Shown piece by piece: positions 63,766 to 64,000 of a stretch of DNA of 64,000 nt (positions are counted from its first letter, which is position 1; each line of letters opens with the position of its first letter). Position numbers and translations under genes: made by a program. The stretch lies in assembly GCA_000242935.3 (NCBI GenBank), contig CP007053.1, forward strand, positions 620,001 to 684,000. The letters are read 5' to 3'. Source of the DNA: Opitutaceae bacterium TAV5 (lineage in GTDB: Bacteria > Verrucomicrobiota > Verrucomicrobiia > Opitutales > Opitutaceae). The notes under the pieces were generated by a model. That model made no database searches. It was given only the letters and a program-made list of their open reading frames with translations, and was not told the origin of the DNA.

Positions 63766-64000
63766 TTACAAACCCTCCACGCTCTCGGGCAATTTCTCCT
63801 GCTGGGTGCGCTGGCGCTCCTCGCGCTCCTTTTCGGTTTCCACCTTCCGCTTCTCGAAAACGGCCTGGTCGAACTTCACGTTGAAAATGATCAGGATATT
63901 GTCCTGCACCTTGGCCCGCAGCCAGGGCGCGCCGTCGCGGACCAGTTCGTACCCGTAGCCGCCAAAACTGCTTTCTCCGGCAGCCCCCTTCTCGACCTTG
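63766..64000 (-). CDS. Partial gene, unknown (5' end outside window)
   Basis: The last 77 codons of a minus-strand gene are seen. They read GESSFGGYGYELVRDGAPWL, RAKVQDNILIIFNVKFDQAVFEKRKVETE in part, then a charged helical tail (KERERERQRTQQEK-like). The tail looks like a coiled coil. I do not recognise a family, and the start lies beyond the window. Confidence 0.55.
   Translation of the reverse strand, partial: KVEKGAAGESSFGGYGYELVRDGAPWLRAKVQDNILIIFNVKFDQAVFEKRKVETEKEREERQRTQQEKLPESVEGL

Overview
The window looks like a chromosomal piece of a high-GC Gram-negative bacterium from the Verrucomicrobiota, most likely the Opitutaceae. Four things point there. There is a complete set of genes like the Akkermansia Amuc_1098-1102 pilus cluster. 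There is a type II glutamine synthetase. Outer-membrane biogenesis genes are present (LptE-, BamD- and secretin-like). Short palindromic repeats are scattered between genes. The assignment is inference from gene content; no 16S gene is present.

Layout. 0-12.5 kb: ferrochelatase end, a DUF1275 membrane protein, an RND efflux pair divergent from a two-component system, a secreted SGNH hydrolase, RNase PH and an orphan MacB-like permease. 12.5-25 kb: nested repeats, tRNA-Cys, glutamine synthetase, recF, TauE- and NhaD-type transporters, an acetylxylan-esterase-like enzyme, a TPR protein, an M50 protease, prmB and a tyrosine recombinase. 25.5-44.9 kb: the most unusual part. A 1485-residue secreted beta-propeller/Ig protein faces a 2435-residue paralogue, and both end in the same module. 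The larger one is the last gene of a six-gene minus-strand run coding for Amuc_1102-like, PilM-PilN fusion, Amuc_1100-like, Amuc_1099-like and secretin proteins. 45-49.3 kb: NUDIX hydrolase and pyruvate dehydrogenase E1 alpha, E1 beta and E2. 49.4-53.4 kb: rpmF-plsX-fabH-bamD-lptE envelope operon. 53.6-57.3 kb: pdxH, an RmlD-like reductase, a lipoate ligase carrying an in-frame palindrome, and an L,D-transpeptidase. 57.4-58.4 kb: a complete 1000-bp IS630-family element whose transposase needs a frameshift. 58.4-64 kb: prfB with a +1 frameshift site that uses UAA, pheA, scpB, a small lipoprotein, rnd and a partial gene.

How the genes fit together. The pilus-like run encodes a cytoplasmic actin-like ring protein fused to its inner-membrane partner, two bitopic periplasmic proteins, an outer-membrane secretin and a giant surface-protein candidate, so it reads as an envelope-spanning machine plus possible cargo. 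No assembly or retraction ATPase and no obvious pilin is present. The two giant genes are visibly less GC-rich than the surrounding housekeeping genes and lie next to a tyrosine recombinase. The rpmF operon links ribosome, phospholipid, fatty-acid and outer-membrane synthesis. The lipoate ligase could serve the E2 subunit of the pyruvate dehydrogenase encoded 6 kb away.
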